Shown piece after piece: positions 32,913-41,072 of a stretch of DNA of 43,736 nt (its first letter is position 1; every line of letters begins with the position of its first letter). The stretch is from positions 1 through 43,736 of the forward strand of contig JAOBWM010000114.1 in NCBI GenBank assembly GCA_025463365.1, in the 5' to 3' direction. The notes below the pieces were generated by a model. The model was not told the origin of the DNA, made no database searches, and worked only from the letters and a program-made list of their open reading frames with translations. Both the position numbers and the translations under genes were made by a program. This DNA comes from Acidimicrobiales bacterium. GTDB taxonomy: Bacteria; Actinomycetota; Acidimicrobiia; Acidimicrobiales; Iamiaceae.

Positions 32913-33659
32913 GTGGCCTCCACGACCCGTAGCCCGAGACCCGATCCACTGACCGCCACCGAGTTCTCCTCGGCGGTCACGGCGATCACGTCGGCCTTCG
33001 GGGACCCCACTCGGCGGGAGATCTACCTCTTCGCCCACGAGTGTCCGGCGGGCGTCACCGCCAGCGAGGTGGCAGAACGCTTCGAGCTCCACCCCAACGT
33101 CGCGCGGCACCACCTCGACAAGCTGGCCTCCGGTGGCCACCTCGAGGTGAGCGTGGCCCGCCTCCCCGGCTCGCCCGGCGCCGGTCGGCCCTCCAAGCGC
33201 TACCGCACCCACGGCGAGGCCATGGAGCTCGACCTCCCGGTCCGCCACGACGACGTCCTCGTGACCCTCCTTGGCAAGGCCCTCGCCATGCTCCCCCGCG
33301 ACCAGGCCGAGGCCATGGCCGAGGAGGTCGGCATCGAGTACGGCCGCACGATGGCCGAGGCGATGGGCGAGGTCGGCGACGTGCAGCGCTCGTTCCGCAC
33401 CGCCCTCCACGCCGTCGCCGACGCCCTCACCGCCCACGGCTTCGCGGCCCACGCCGAGCAGCACGACGGCGGCCTGCGCATCATCTCGGACCACTGCCCC
33501 TTCGGCGACGCCGCCGTCGAGCACCCGGTCATCTGCGCCGTCGACCGCGGGATGGTCCGCGGCATGTTGGAGACCCTCTACCGCGGCGACGCCACGGCCC
33601 TCACCGAGGCATCGAGGGCCGCCGGCGACAAGGCCTGCATCACCACCGTCGGCGCCTGA
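32913..33659 (+). CDS. SufR-like winged-helix regulator with C-terminal cysteine cluster
   Basis: A 248-residue DNA-binding protein. The N-terminal ArsR-type winged helix (about 25-100) includes FGDPTRREIYLF, VTASEVAERFELHPNVARHHLDKL and AGRPSKRYR. The C-terminal sensor domain has Cys195, Cys208 and Cys242 (C-x12-C-x33-C), close to the spacing of Fe-S-binding cysteines in SufR repressors. Together with flanking mrp and cysteine desulfurase genes, this supports a regulator of iron-sulfur assembly that responds to cluster status. The GTG start lies 6 bases past TAGAAT, so its mRNA appears leaderless. Confidence 0.88.
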   Translation: MASTTRSPRPDPLTATEFSSAVTAITSAFGDPTRREIYLFAHECPAGVTASEVAERFELHPNVARHHLDKLASGGHLEVSVARLPGSPGAGRPSKRYRTHGEAMELDLPVRHDDVLVTLLGKALAMLPRDQAEAMAEEVGIEYGRTMAEAMGEVGDVQRSFRTALHAVADALTAHGFAAHAEQHDGGLRIISDHCPFGDAAVEHPVICAVDRGMVRGMLETLYRGDATALTEASRAAGDKACITTVGA

Positions 33660-33777
33660 CCAGCGACCGGCCCCGCCGATTTGTGTCGATTTTCGACCCA
33701 GGAGGTGGATGATCGACAGGAATTCGTGGGTGATGCGTGTTGGCCGGGACGGTTGGGGTGGCCGTAGCCTCGCCCAC

Positions 33778-33825
33778 ATGGCTGACGAGGCAGATCCCGC
33801 GATGCTCATCGGCGCGACGAACTGA
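33778..33825 (+). CDS. Possible 15-aa leader peptide before the cysteine desulfurase
   Basis: An ATG at 33778, 7 bases after TAGCCT (33765-33770), opens a 15-codon frame reading MADEADPAMLIGATN and ending 10 bases before the cysteine desulfurase ATG. The desulfurase has no Shine-Dalgarno, so ribosomes finishing this peptide could reinitiate there. A longer in-frame start at 33709 has GGAGG too close. Upstream at 33685-33697 is a GTCGA-TTT-TCGAC palindrome. The peptide is speculative. Confidence 0.3.
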   Translation: MADEADPAMLIGATN

Positions 33826-33835
33826 TCTGCCTCCG

Positions 33836-34963
33836 ATGACCCGGTCCTACCTCGACCACGCGTCGACCTCACCGCTGCGGCCCGAGGCGCGCGACGCCAT
33901 GGTCGCCGCCCTCGACAGCGTGCAGGGCGATCCCGGTCGCATCCACGAGGAGGGCATGGCGGCGCGGGTCGCGCTCGAGACGGCCCGCGAGCAGGTCGCG
34001 GCGCTGCTCGGTGCCCGGGGACGGGAGGTCGTGTTCACGAGCGGCGCGACCGAGGCGATCGCGGCGGCCGTGTGGGGCGCGGCGCAGCGAGGGCGGGCAT
34101 CGGGGAACCACCACGTGGTGACCGCGGTCGAGCACTCGGCGGTGCGCTTCGCTGCTGAACGCGCCGGCGACGTGACCGTGGTCCCCGTCGACCGCAATGG
34201 CCGGGTCGCGGTCGAGGACGTGCTCGGCGCCATCGGTCCGCAGACGACATCGGTGCACGTGCAGTGGGGCAACCACGAGGTCGGGACGATCCAGCCGGTG
34301 GCCGAGGTCGTGGCGGGATGTCGCGAGCGGGGCGTGCTCGTCCACGTCGATGCGGCCCAGGCAGCGGGCCGGGTGCCCATCGCCTTCGATCGGCTGGGCG
34401 CCGACCTGCTCTCGATCAGCGGCCACAAGCTCGGTGGGCCGACCGGCACCGGCGCCTTGCTCGTACGCCGCGGTCTTCGCATCCCGCCGCTGCTCGTCGG
34501 CGGCGATCAGGAGCGGGCCCGCCGGGCCGGCCTCGAACCGGTCGCCGCGCTGGTCGGCCTGGGCGCAGCCTGTCGGGCGGTGGCATCGACCCTCATCGAG
34601 GAGTCCGCCGCTGCCGCTCGGCTGACCGATCGCATCCGCGCCGGCGCCGCGCTGATCCCGGGAGTCGAGTCCTACGGTGATCGCGACCACCGGCTCCCCC
34701 ACCTCGTCTGCCTGGGGATCGACGGGATCGAGCCACAGGGCGTCCTCCTGGGGCTCGACCGGGCCGGCATCGCGGCCCACTCCGGCAGCGCCTGCTCGTC
34801 GGAATCGCTGGAACCGTCGCCCGTGCTCGAGGCGATGGGGGTCGACGCCCACCGCTCGTTGCGCTTGTCGGTCGGCTGGAACACCACCCACGACGACATC
34901 GATCGCCTGCTGGCCTCGCTGGGCCCGACGATCACCCGGCTGCGGGAGCTGGCCACCGGTTGA
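33836..34963 (+). CDS. Cysteine desulfurase (NifS/IscS-like)
   Basis: PLP enzyme of 375 residues removing sulfur from cysteine for Fe-S clusters or thiolation. It begins YLDHASTSPLRPEA, with FTSGATEAI, the stacking histidine in VEHSAVR, HVQWGNHEVGTIQP, VDAAQAAG, the PLP lysine in SISGHKLGGP (Lys198), and the sulfur-accepting cysteine in HSGSACSSES (Cys320), placing it in the IscS/NifS group rather than SufS. It lies downstream of the SufR-like gene on the same strand, separated by 176 bases holding a possible leader peptide and palindrome. No IscU or MnmA follows. Confidence 0.94.
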   Translation: MTRSYLDHASTSPLRPEARDAMVAALDSVQGDPGRIHEEGMAARVALETAREQVAALLGARGREVVFTSGATEAIAAAVWGAAQRGRASGNHHVVTAVEHSAVRFAAERAGDVTVVPVDRNGRVAVEDVLGAIGPQTTSVHVQWGNHEVGTIQPVAEVVAGCRERGVLVHVDAAQAAGRVPIAFDRLGADLLSISGHKLGGPTGTGALLVRRGLRIPPLLVGGDQERARRAGLEPVAALVGLGAACRAVASTLIEESAAAARLTDRIRAGAALIPGVESYGDRDHRLPHLVCLGIDGIEPQGVLLGLDRAGIAAHSGSACSSESLEPSPVLEAMGVDAHRSLRLSVGWNTTHDDIDRLLASLGPTITRLRELATG

Positions 34964-35044
34964 GCGCATTTCCCCCGGCCGCGGATCGCCGGGCAGGCTG
35001 TCACCCGTTCGCTGCTGCCGCTCGCACCGCCCTCTGGAACCCCG

Positions 35045-35515
35045 ATGCTGATCCACCTCATCCGCCATGGCCACGCCGGGCATCGCTCCGATTGGGATGG
35101 CGACGACGCGCTGCGCCCGCTGGACAAGCGGGGCGAGCGCGAAGCTCAGGCCATCGCCGCCCAACTCGTCGACGCGGCGATCGACGTGGTGTGGTCCAGC
35201 CACCTCGTTCGGTGCCGCCAGACGGTGCTGCCGCTGGCCGAGGCCCGCGGGCTCGAGGTCGTCGACCAGCCGCTCTTCGCCGAGGGCGGCGCCGGTCCCC
35301 CGGCGCTGGAGGCCCTGCTCGCCGAGGCCGCCGCCGGCCGCGCCGTCGCGGCGTGCAGCCACGGGGACGTGATCCCTGCCCTCGTGGAGACCGCTCTCCG
35401 CCGTGGTGCCGCGCTCATCGGCCCGCCGTCGCCGGCCAAGGGCGCCCGCTACGAGCTCGAGGTCGATGACGGCATGGTCGTCTGCATCACCCACGTCCCC
35501 CGACCCGACGCCTGA
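35045..35515 (+). CDS. SixA-like histidine phosphatase
   Basis: A 156-residue histidine phosphatase superfamily protein of the short SixA type. It starts MLIHLIRHGHAGHRSDW with catalytic RHG (7-9), then LRPLDKRGEREAQAIA, SSHLVRCRQTVLPLAEA and the second histidine in AACSHGDVIPALVE. SixA-type enzymes dephosphorylate protein phosphohistidine; small-molecule phosphatase activity is also possible. It lies 81 bases after the cysteine desulfurase and converges on the ccm operon. Confidence 0.88.
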   Translation: MLIHLIRHGHAGHRSDWDGDDALRPLDKRGEREAQAIAAQLVDAAIDVVWSSHLVRCRQTVLPLAEARGLEVVDQPLFAEGGAGPPALEALLAEAAAGRAVAACSHGDVIPALVETALRRGAALIGPPSPAKGARYELEVDDGMVVCITHVPRPDA

Positions 35516-35561
35516 CCCGCCCTCCTGAACCCGACCAGCGGACCCGCCCCTGCTGACCCAC

Positions 35562-36431
35562 TCAGCCGGGAGCGACCGCCGTGGTGGTGGTCGTCGTGGG
35601 AGTCGTGGTGGTGGTGGTTGCCCGGAGGGGGTTCGCCAGGTCCTGTTCGATGTTCTTCTCGAGGCCCATCTGCTGGATCACCTGGGAGGCCTCGGCCGAG
35701 GGGTCGTGGGCCTTGAAGTCGGCGAGGTACTGCTTGGCCTTGGCCGGATCGCCGTTGCGGTAGGCGATGACCGCCCGGAAGGCGCGGGCGTAGCTGTAGT
35801 CCGGGTCGGCCTTCACGGCCTGGTCCAAGAAGCCCTGGGCCGCCTGCTGCAAGGTCAGCCGCTGCGCCTCGGGGAAGCTCGGTGCCGACAACGAGAGCTG
35901 CCACCCGAGCCAGCTCAGGGCCACCACGTTCTGGTCGTCCTTCGCCAACACCTTCTTGAAGCATGCGATGGCCTTGGTCGGGTCCTGGCCCGGTGCCGCC
36001 ATCTTCTGGATGCACGCGTTGGCCTGCTGGCTCGTCGTCTCGGCCACCGTGATGCCGCCCGACGAGGTCTCCCCGGCCTTGCGGGCACCGAGCGACGCGG
36101 CGACGAAGAACCCGGCGAGCACGGCGAACAGGCCCACACCCCCGATGATGGCGACGGTTCGCCTCGTCGATCGTGGGCGGCGGGCATCGGCGAAGGCGGC
36201 GCGCTGCTCGTCCATCGCCCGCAGCGTCTCGGCGGCGCGGGCGGTGTAGTCGTCGCGGAGCGCGGCGTAGTCGTCGTCGTCGAGGTCGCCGACGTCGTGC
36301 TCGCGCTCGAGGTCGGCCAGCGACGCCAGCAGGAAGGTCCGCTGGTCCTCCAGGTGGGCGAGCTGGTCCGCGTCGAGCTTGGGGCCGGTCGGCTTGTCCG
36401 GCTTCTCGGGCTCCGGCGACTCCGGGCTCAC
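35562..36431 (-). CDS. ccmI: CcmI-like TPR protein, last gene of the ccm operon
   Basis: A 289-residue bitopic protein. The cytoplasmic N-terminal part has RTFLLASLADLEREHDVGDLDDDDYAALRDDYTARAAETL, condensed here as LADLEREHDVG and DYAALRDDYTARAAE, the pattern seen in CcmI/CcmH-type proteins before their first helix. One membrane helix follows (about 92-113), then an external TPR-like domain (about 130-265) with paired cysteines in ACIQK and ACFKK, then a Thr-rich tail. CcmI presents apocytochrome c to the CcmFH ligase. The start is GTG overlapping ccmH. The order inside the protein is reversed relative to well-studied two-helix CcmI. Confidence 0.82.
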   Translation of the reverse strand: MSPESPEPEKPDKPTGPKLDADQLAHLEDQRTFLLASLADLEREHDVGDLDDDDYAALRDDYTARAAETLRAMDEQRAAFADARRPRSTRRTVAIIGGVGLFAVLAGFFVAASLGARKAGETSSGGITVAETTSQQANACIQKMAAPGQDPTKAIACFKKVLAKDDQNVVALSWLGWQLSLSAPSFPEAQRLTLQQAAQGFLDQAVKADPDYSYARAFRAVIAYRNGDPAKAKQYLADFKAHDPSAEASQVIQQMGLEKNIEQDLANPLRATTTTTTPTTTTTTAVAPG

Positions 36432-36907
36432 CTGCGGGCATCCTCGGCCGCGAGGGCATCGGCTACCAGCGACCGGTCATCGTCGGTGACGGCGAGGGCG
36501 CCCGGCCGCCAGTCACGGAAGCGGAAGGTGAGCCCGGCGATGGCCACCACCACGACCACGACCGGCAGCGCCCAGACGAGGCCGCTGAAGCCGGAGCCCG
36601 ACGGGTCGAGCAGGAGGTGCTGGCCGGGGTACCGACTGTCGACGAAGTCCCGGATCTCTTCGTCGGAGTCGCCCGCGGCGATGCGCTCGCGGATGAGTAC
36701 GCGCACGGCCTGGGAGGCGGGCGTGTCGCTGGAGGACACGGCTTGGCTCTTGCACGACGGGCAGCGGATCGTGTCGGCCACGTGCTGCGCGCGCTCGCTC
36801 GGGGTGAGCGAGTGCTGAGCGAACGTGCCGAACGCGAGGGCGCCGATGACGACCACCGCCATCGCCGCCCAAGGGAGCCAGCCGACCTTCCGCGTGGCCG
36901 CGCTCAC
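36428..36907 (-). CDS. ccmH: Cytochrome c biogenesis thiol protein CcmH
   Basis: A 159-residue membrane protein with a signal-anchor helix (about 10-29), the external redox motif RCPSCKSQ (Cys49, Cys52; usual form LRCxxCQ), the characteristic three-helix bundle ending RYPGQHLLLDPSGSG, and a second helix (about 112-132). CcmH reduces the CxxCH cysteines of apocytochrome c, with CcmG, before haem ligation. The GTG start overlaps the ccmG stop as GTGA, and its own stop overlaps ccmI. Confidence 0.94.
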   Translation of the reverse strand: MSAATRKVGWLPWAAMAVVVIGALAFGTFAQHSLTPSERAQHVADTIRCPSCKSQAVSSSDTPASQAVRVLIRERIAAGDSDEEIRDFVDSRYPGQHLLLDPSGSGFSGLVWALPVVVVVVAIAGLTFRFRDWRPGALAVTDDDRSLVADALAAEDARR

Positions 36908-37509
36908 GAGCCCGTTCCTGTGCCGGAGGTGGTGGTGAGGGAGGAGGAGGTCTCGTAGGAATCGATGGCGTCGTCGAGTTGGCGACGGGTGATCTCCCCG
37001 GTGAACCGCTCGACCACGATCCCGCTGGGGGCGACGAGGAAGGTCTCCGGGATCTGAGCCACCCCCCAGTCGAGCGAGGTCCTCCCGTTGGCCGAGTCGA
37101 CGACGTTCCAGTCTCCACCACGCTGCTCGAAGAACTTCCGGACCTCGGCCGTGGCCTGCTTGTACACGACGCTCACCACGCGGGCCTTGCCGTCTTTGGC
37201 GTGCTCGGCGGAGAAGGCCCGGAGCTCCGGGTGCTCGTTCACGCACGGCGCGCACCAGGTGGCGAAGAAGTTGACGACGAGCCACCGGTCGTTGGTGCCG
37301 ATGTCGAAGGGCTGGCCGATGACGGCCTTGCCTGCCAACGCCGGCGCCTGCTTGCCGACGACCGGGCTCTCGGTGGCGCGGTCGTCACTGTTCTTGCGGG
37401 TGATCAACAGGGCCACGAGCAGGAGCAGCACGATGCCGACGGCGATGGCGGCGAACTGGACCGACCGAGAGCGAACCGGGGGGCCGGAGGCGGCGGAGGT
37501 GGCGGTCAT
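36904..37509 (-). CDS. ccmG: Thioredoxin-like protein CcmG/ResA
   Basis: A 201-residue membrane-anchored thiol reductase: one helix (about 17-37), then a TlpA/ResA thioredoxin fold outside the membrane with VVNFFATWCAPCVNEHPEL (Cys86, Cys89) and the cis-proline region QIPETFLVAPSG. It keeps apocytochrome cysteines and CcmH reduced. The C-terminus is Ser/Thr/Gly-rich. ATG at 37509 overlaps the ccmF stop as ATGA; a longer upstream frame is only ccmF in another phase. Confidence 0.95.
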   Translation of the reverse strand: MTATSAASGPPVRSRSVQFAAIAVGIVLLLLVALLITRKNSDDRATESPVVGKQAPALAGKAVIGQPFDIGTNDRWLVVNFFATWCAPCVNEHPELRAFSAEHAKDGKARVVSVVYKQATAEVRKFFEQRGGDWNVVDSANGRTSLDWGVAQIPETFLVAPSGIVVERFTGEITRRQLDDAIDSYETSSSLTTTSGTGTGS

Positions 37510-39545
37510 GCGTCGACACCGACGGGGACCGGATCGGGGTCCGAACTGGGGTCGGGATCCCGGTCGGGATCGGGCTCGCGCTCGGGAGCCGGGCCGGATG
37601 CCTCGACTGACGCGGACACCGGATCGGTGGGTCGACGGCGGCTTCCCGGGAACGCGGCCAGCAGCGACCCGAACGCCATCACCGCGCCGCCCGTCCACAG
37701 CCAGACGATCATCGGCTGCACGATCACGCGGATGCGGACCGATCCGCTCTTGGTGGGGGCATCGAGCATGGCGATCAGCACGCTGTCGGTGGCGCGGTTG
37801 CGCACCGTGGGCTTGCCGATCTCCTGGTTGCCGTTCGGGAATCGCTGGATCTTGGGGATGTAGACCTGGCCGTCGACCCGCAGCTTGGCCCCGACCTCGC
37901 GGCGGGCGGCGTCCACATCCGCGGTGGCACCGAGGTAGGTGAGCCGATGGCCCGACACGGTGATCGTGCTCGGGCAGCCCGCCTTGGCGTCGATGCACAG
38001 CCGGGCCTCACGTTCGGTCTGGTAGGCGTGCGACGAGGCGAAGGCCACCGCCACCATCAGCACGCCGATGTGGACGATCATGCCGCCGTTCGTGCGGCCG
38101 AACAGGCCCCGGATGCCCTGGCGACGAGTGGCCAGCGCGAGCTGGCGGAGGGCCGAACCACCCGCGAACCCGGCGAGGAAGAAGGCGAGCAGCGGGGCGA
38201 AGCCGCGGGCCCCGACGAGCAGCGAGAACACGAGGACGGCGGTGCCGATCCACCCCGGCCAGAGCAGGCGGGTGCGCAGCGTCTCGGCCGATGCCTTTCG
38301 CCAGGGCAGCACCGGGGCGATGGCCATGAGGAACAGGAGCGTGAGCCCGATCGGCATGGTCATGCGCTCGAAGTACGGCACCCCGACGGTGACCCGCTGG
38401 CTGCTCAGCGCCTCGGAGATCAGTGGGAAGACCGTGCCGAGCAGCACCACGAAGGCGAACGCTGCGAACACGACGTTGTTGAGGAGGAACGCTCCCTCCC
38501 GCGATGCCGGCGAGTCGATCCGCGCCGGCGAACGCAGCCGATCACCGCGCCACCCCACCAGCCCGACCGTGACGACGACGATCACCGCGAAGAACCCCAG
38601 CAGGAGGGGGCCCACGGTGGAGTCCGAGAAGGCGTGCACCGAGTCGAGGACGCCGGAGCGGGTGAGGAAGGTGCCGAGGATCGTGAGGGCGAACGTGGCG
38701 CACAGCAGCGACAGGTTCCACACGCGCAACATCCCGCGCCGCTCCTGCACCATCACCGAGTGGATGAAGGCCGTGCCGGTGATCCACGGCAGGAACGAGG
38801 CGTTTTCCACGGGGTCCCATGCCCAGTAGCCGCCCCAGCCCAACACCTCGTGCGACCACCAAGCCCCGAGGATGATGCCGATGGTGAGGAACGTCCAGGC
38901 GAAGAGCGTCCACCGGCGGGTCTCCACCAGCCAGCCTTCGCCGAGTCGGCCGGTGACCAGCGCGGCGATGGCGAAGGCGAACGGCACCGTGAACCCGACG
39001 TAGCCCAGGTAGAGCATCGGCGGGTGGATCGCCATGAGGGGGTGGTTCTGCAGCAGTGGGTTGGGGCCGGGACCATCGAGCGGTGGGTTCGCCAGCGTGT
39101 GGAACGGGTTGGTCGGGCCCAGCATCAGCCCGAAGAAGAACGTGCACACCACGAACATGGTGAGCATCGCCCAGGCCACGAGCGGGTCGGTGAGCCGGGC
39201 CCGGAACTTGAGGACCACCGCCACCGTGAACCCGGCGAGGATCAGCGACCACAGCAGGATCGAGCCTTCGAGCGCACCCCACAGCGTGGCGAAGTTGTAG
39301 AGCGCCGGCGTGGCCGACGAGCCGTTGGTCGCGACGTACTTGAGCGAGAAGTCCCGGGTGATCAGGGCCCGTTCCATCGCCGCGAACGAGACGACGGCAC
39401 CGCCGAGGACCATGAAGGCGTAGGTGCGCGCCATCCGAAGGAGGTCGGGCCGGTTGCCCCGCAGCCCGATCGCCAGGGTCACGATGGCACCGAGGGACCC
39501 GACGAAGCCGAGGACCACACCGAAGGAGCCGAGCGCTGCGTTCAC
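37506..39545 (-). CDS. ccmF: Haem lyase subunit CcmF
   Basis: A 679-residue polytopic membrane protein catalysing haem attachment to apocytochrome c with CcmH/I. It has about 14-15 helices, the histidines in NHPLMAIHPPMLYLGY (His168, His174), and the WWD haem-binding motif WGGYWAWDPVENASFLPW (237-254). External loops near the C-terminus form a beta domain (about 515-600). The end is an unusual acidic tail of alternating Asp-Pro and Arg. The start is GTG overlapping ccmE as GTGA. This is the signature gene of System I maturation. Confidence 0.97.
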   Translation of the reverse strand: MNAALGSFGVVLGFVGSLGAIVTLAIGLRGNRPDLLRMARTYAFMVLGGAVVSFAAMERALITRDFSLKYVATNGSSATPALYNFATLWGALEGSILLWSLILAGFTVAVVLKFRARLTDPLVAWAMLTMFVVCTFFFGLMLGPTNPFHTLANPPLDGPGPNPLLQNHPLMAIHPPMLYLGYVGFTVPFAFAIAALVTGRLGEGWLVETRRWTLFAWTFLTIGIILGAWWSHEVLGWGGYWAWDPVENASFLPWITGTAFIHSVMVQERRGMLRVWNLSLLCATFALTILGTFLTRSGVLDSVHAFSDSTVGPLLLGFFAVIVVVTVGLVGWRGDRLRSPARIDSPASREGAFLLNNVVFAAFAFVVLLGTVFPLISEALSSQRVTVGVPYFERMTMPIGLTLLFLMAIAPVLPWRKASAETLRTRLLWPGWIGTAVLVFSLLVGARGFAPLLAFFLAGFAGGSALRQLALATRRQGIRGLFGRTNGGMIVHIGVLMVAVAFASSHAYQTEREARLCIDAKAGCPSTITVSGHRLTYLGATADVDAARREVGAKLRVDGQVYIPKIQRFPNGNQEIGKPTVRNRATDSVLIAMLDAPTKSGSVRIRVIVQPMIVWLWTGGAVMAFGSLLAAFPGSRRRPTDPVSASVEASGPAPEREPDPDRDPDPSSDPDPVPVGVDA

Positions 39546-40063
39546 TTGTTGGTGCTCTGGTCGCCCTTGACCCGGTTCGGATGCTTGGTGTCGTAGTCCT
39601 TGTAGTTCTCGTCGTGCTTCACGAGCAGCCGATTGCTCTCGAACTGCGTCTGCGCCGCGTTCCAGTGGCCTTCGGCGACCACCGGGATCCCGTCGCGGAA
39701 CATCGCCGGCTCGGAGCCCGTGTGGCGGACCTCGACCTTCACGCGGTGGTACTCGACGGTGAAGAACGTGGCGCTCTTGCCGTCCTTGGGCGTGCCCACG
39801 ACGGTGCCCTGGAGGCGGAACCTCTTGGTCCCGAGGCTGGCCTTCTGGGCCACCGCCTCATCCGCGTTCTTGAAGTAGAGGCTTGCGCCCTGGGCCTGGA
39901 TCACGATGAACACGAGGATGACAGCCAGGACCGCAAGCACAGCGAAGGGCGCCCACCGGCGACGAGCGCTCCGCAAGGCACGCCCCGGGAGGTCGTGGCG
40001 CGGGGTGAGGTCGAGGCCGCCGTCATCGAGGTCGCGGTCATCGGGTGCGTCGATCACATCCAT
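39542..40063 (-). CDS. ccmE: Haem chaperone CcmE
   Basis: A 173-residue haem chaperone. A cytoplasmic N-terminal stretch, one helix (about 38-56) and an external beta-barrel lead to LLVKHDENYKDY, in which His150 is the covalent haem ligand and Tyr154 the axial ligand; this is the bacterial histidine type, not the cysteine variant. The ATG at 40063 lies inside the end of ccmD (10-base overlap). It carries haem from the CcmABCD complex to CcmF. Confidence 0.95.
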   Translation of the reverse strand: MDVIDAPDDRDLDDGGLDLTPRHDLPGRALRSARRRWAPFAVLAVLAVILVFIVIQAQGASLYFKNADEAVAQKASLGTKRFRLQGTVVGTPKDGKSATFFTVEYHRVKVEVRHTGSEPAMFRDGIPVVAEGHWNAAQTQFESNRLLVKHDENYKDYDTKHPNRVKGDQSTNK

Positions 40064-40218
40064 CGCCGATCTTCGGGCGGGAGCTGCTTGGTCACCCTGC
40101 GCCCCCGCACGATCACGAAGACCGCATACCCGATCAGGGCCACGAAGGTCACGAGGTAGGCGGCGGTCACGTAGTTCCACCCGCCGGTGAGGGCGGCGAG
40201 CACGACGGCGGCGATCAT
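40054..40218 (-). CDS. ccmD: CcmD-like small membrane protein, 54 aa
   Basis: A 54-residue protein with one membrane helix (about 16-37). NYVTAAYLVTFVALIGYAVFV followed by RGRRV matches the CcmD pattern of an aromatic start, a single helix and basic end; the preceding GGW is also typical. CcmD releases holo-CcmE from the CcmABC complex. The ATG overlaps the ccmC stop as ATGA, and its stop lies within ccmE. It is too short for many gene finders; position between ccmC and ccmE makes the call convincing. Confidence 0.85.
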   Translation of the reverse strand: MIAAVVLAALTGGWNYVTAAYLVTFVALIGYAVFVIVRGRRVTKQLPPEDRRWM

Positions 40219-41072
40219 GCCAACACCTCCCCGCCCGACAGGTCGGCGTGGTCGGCGTGGTCGGCGTGGTCAGCGTGGTCGGCGTGGTCAGCGTGGTCGG
40301 CGTGGTCGCCTCGATCCGCCCGCCCCTCGGCCCGGCGCTCGGCGAGGGCGATGTCGAGGCCCTTGGCCTCCAGCGCGTCCTCGGCGTACTGGAGCCGGAA
40401 TCGGTGGATCATCAGCCAGACGTAGACGGCGACGCCGAGGACCATCCCGACCATGAGGGTCAGGAGCTTGAGGCCGTCGATCGTGGGGTTGAAGCGGCTG
40501 ATGGTGGCGGCCTGGTGCAGGCTCCGCCACCAGTCGACCGAGAAGTGCACGATGGGCACGTTCACGAACGCCACCAGACCGAGCACGGCGGCCCGCTTGG
40601 CCCGGGCGGCCGGGTCGATCACGGCGCGGCGCAGGGCGAGGTAGCCGAGGTAGAGCACGAACATGAGCGCCGTGCTGGTGAGGCGCGGATCCCACTCCCA
40701 CCAGGTGCCCCACGTGATGTGGCCCCAGATCGAACCCGTGGCGAGGGTGAGGGCGGTGAACACCACGCCGACCTCGGCCGAGGCTGCGGCCAGCGCGTCC
40801 CAGCCGGCCGTGCGCTTCCAGAGGTACATCCCGCTGGCCAGCGCCGTGACGCCGAAGGCCACGTAGCAGGCGACGGCGACGGGCACGTGCACGTACATGA
40901 TGCGAACGGTCTCGCCCATGCCCTCGCGGCCGGTATCGGACGGCGAGATGGCCAGGGCGAGGCCGAGGAAGCCGGCGGTGGCCACCAGGAGGATGACCCC
41001 GTAGATCCGACTCCCGGGCGAACCGGTGCCATCGGGGTGCGGGCGCAAGATGCCGGCTTCGGCGGGTGTCAC
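40215..41072 (-). CDS. ccmC: Haem-handling protein CcmC with (DHA)7 tail
   Basis: A 285-residue membrane protein that loads haem onto CcmE. Six helices surround the WWD motif WGTWWEWDPR (121-130), with conserved histidines in MYVHVP (His62) and PIVHFSVDWW. The final 30 residues contain seven perfect Asp-His-Ala repeats (about 256-276), encoded by a 9-bp tandem repeat; I know of no such tail in typical CcmC. With six helices both ends face the cytoplasm, so the tail would be a histidine-rich cytoplasmic appendage. The start is GTG overlapping the ccmB stop as GTGA. Confidence 0.95.
   Translation of the reverse strand: MTPAEAGILRPHPDGTGSPGSRIYGVILLVATAGFLGLALAISPSDTGREGMGETVRIMYVHVPVAVACYVAFGVTALASGMYLWKRTAGWDALAAASAEVGVVFTALTLATGSIWGHITWGTWWEWDPRLTSTALMFVLYLGYLALRRAVIDPAARAKRAAVLGLVAFVNVPIVHFSVDWWRSLHQAATISRFNPTIDGLKLLTLMVGMVLGVAVYVWLMIHRFRLQYAEDALEAKGLDIALAERRAEGRADRGDHADHADHADHADHADHADHADLSGGEVLA
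40242..40304 (-). repeat. Seven-copy 9-bp tandem repeat encoding Asp-His-Ala
   Basis: Seven contiguous in-frame units of GTCGGCGTG (units 4 and 6 are GTCAGCGTG) encode (DHA)7 on the minus strand near the ccmC 3' end. The synonymous variation is confined to one codon position, and every unit preserves the residues. Confidence 0.95.

Noticed and set aside
33709-33825. 38-codon version of the leader peptide
   Set aside because: GGAGG ends only 3 bases before this ATG and a -10 box lies inside the frame, so the shorter 15-codon form is preferred.
40242-40304. CRISPR-like or regulatory DNA repeat
   Set aside because: Units are 9 bp, contiguous, without spacers, in frame and within ccmC, so they are a coding repeat.
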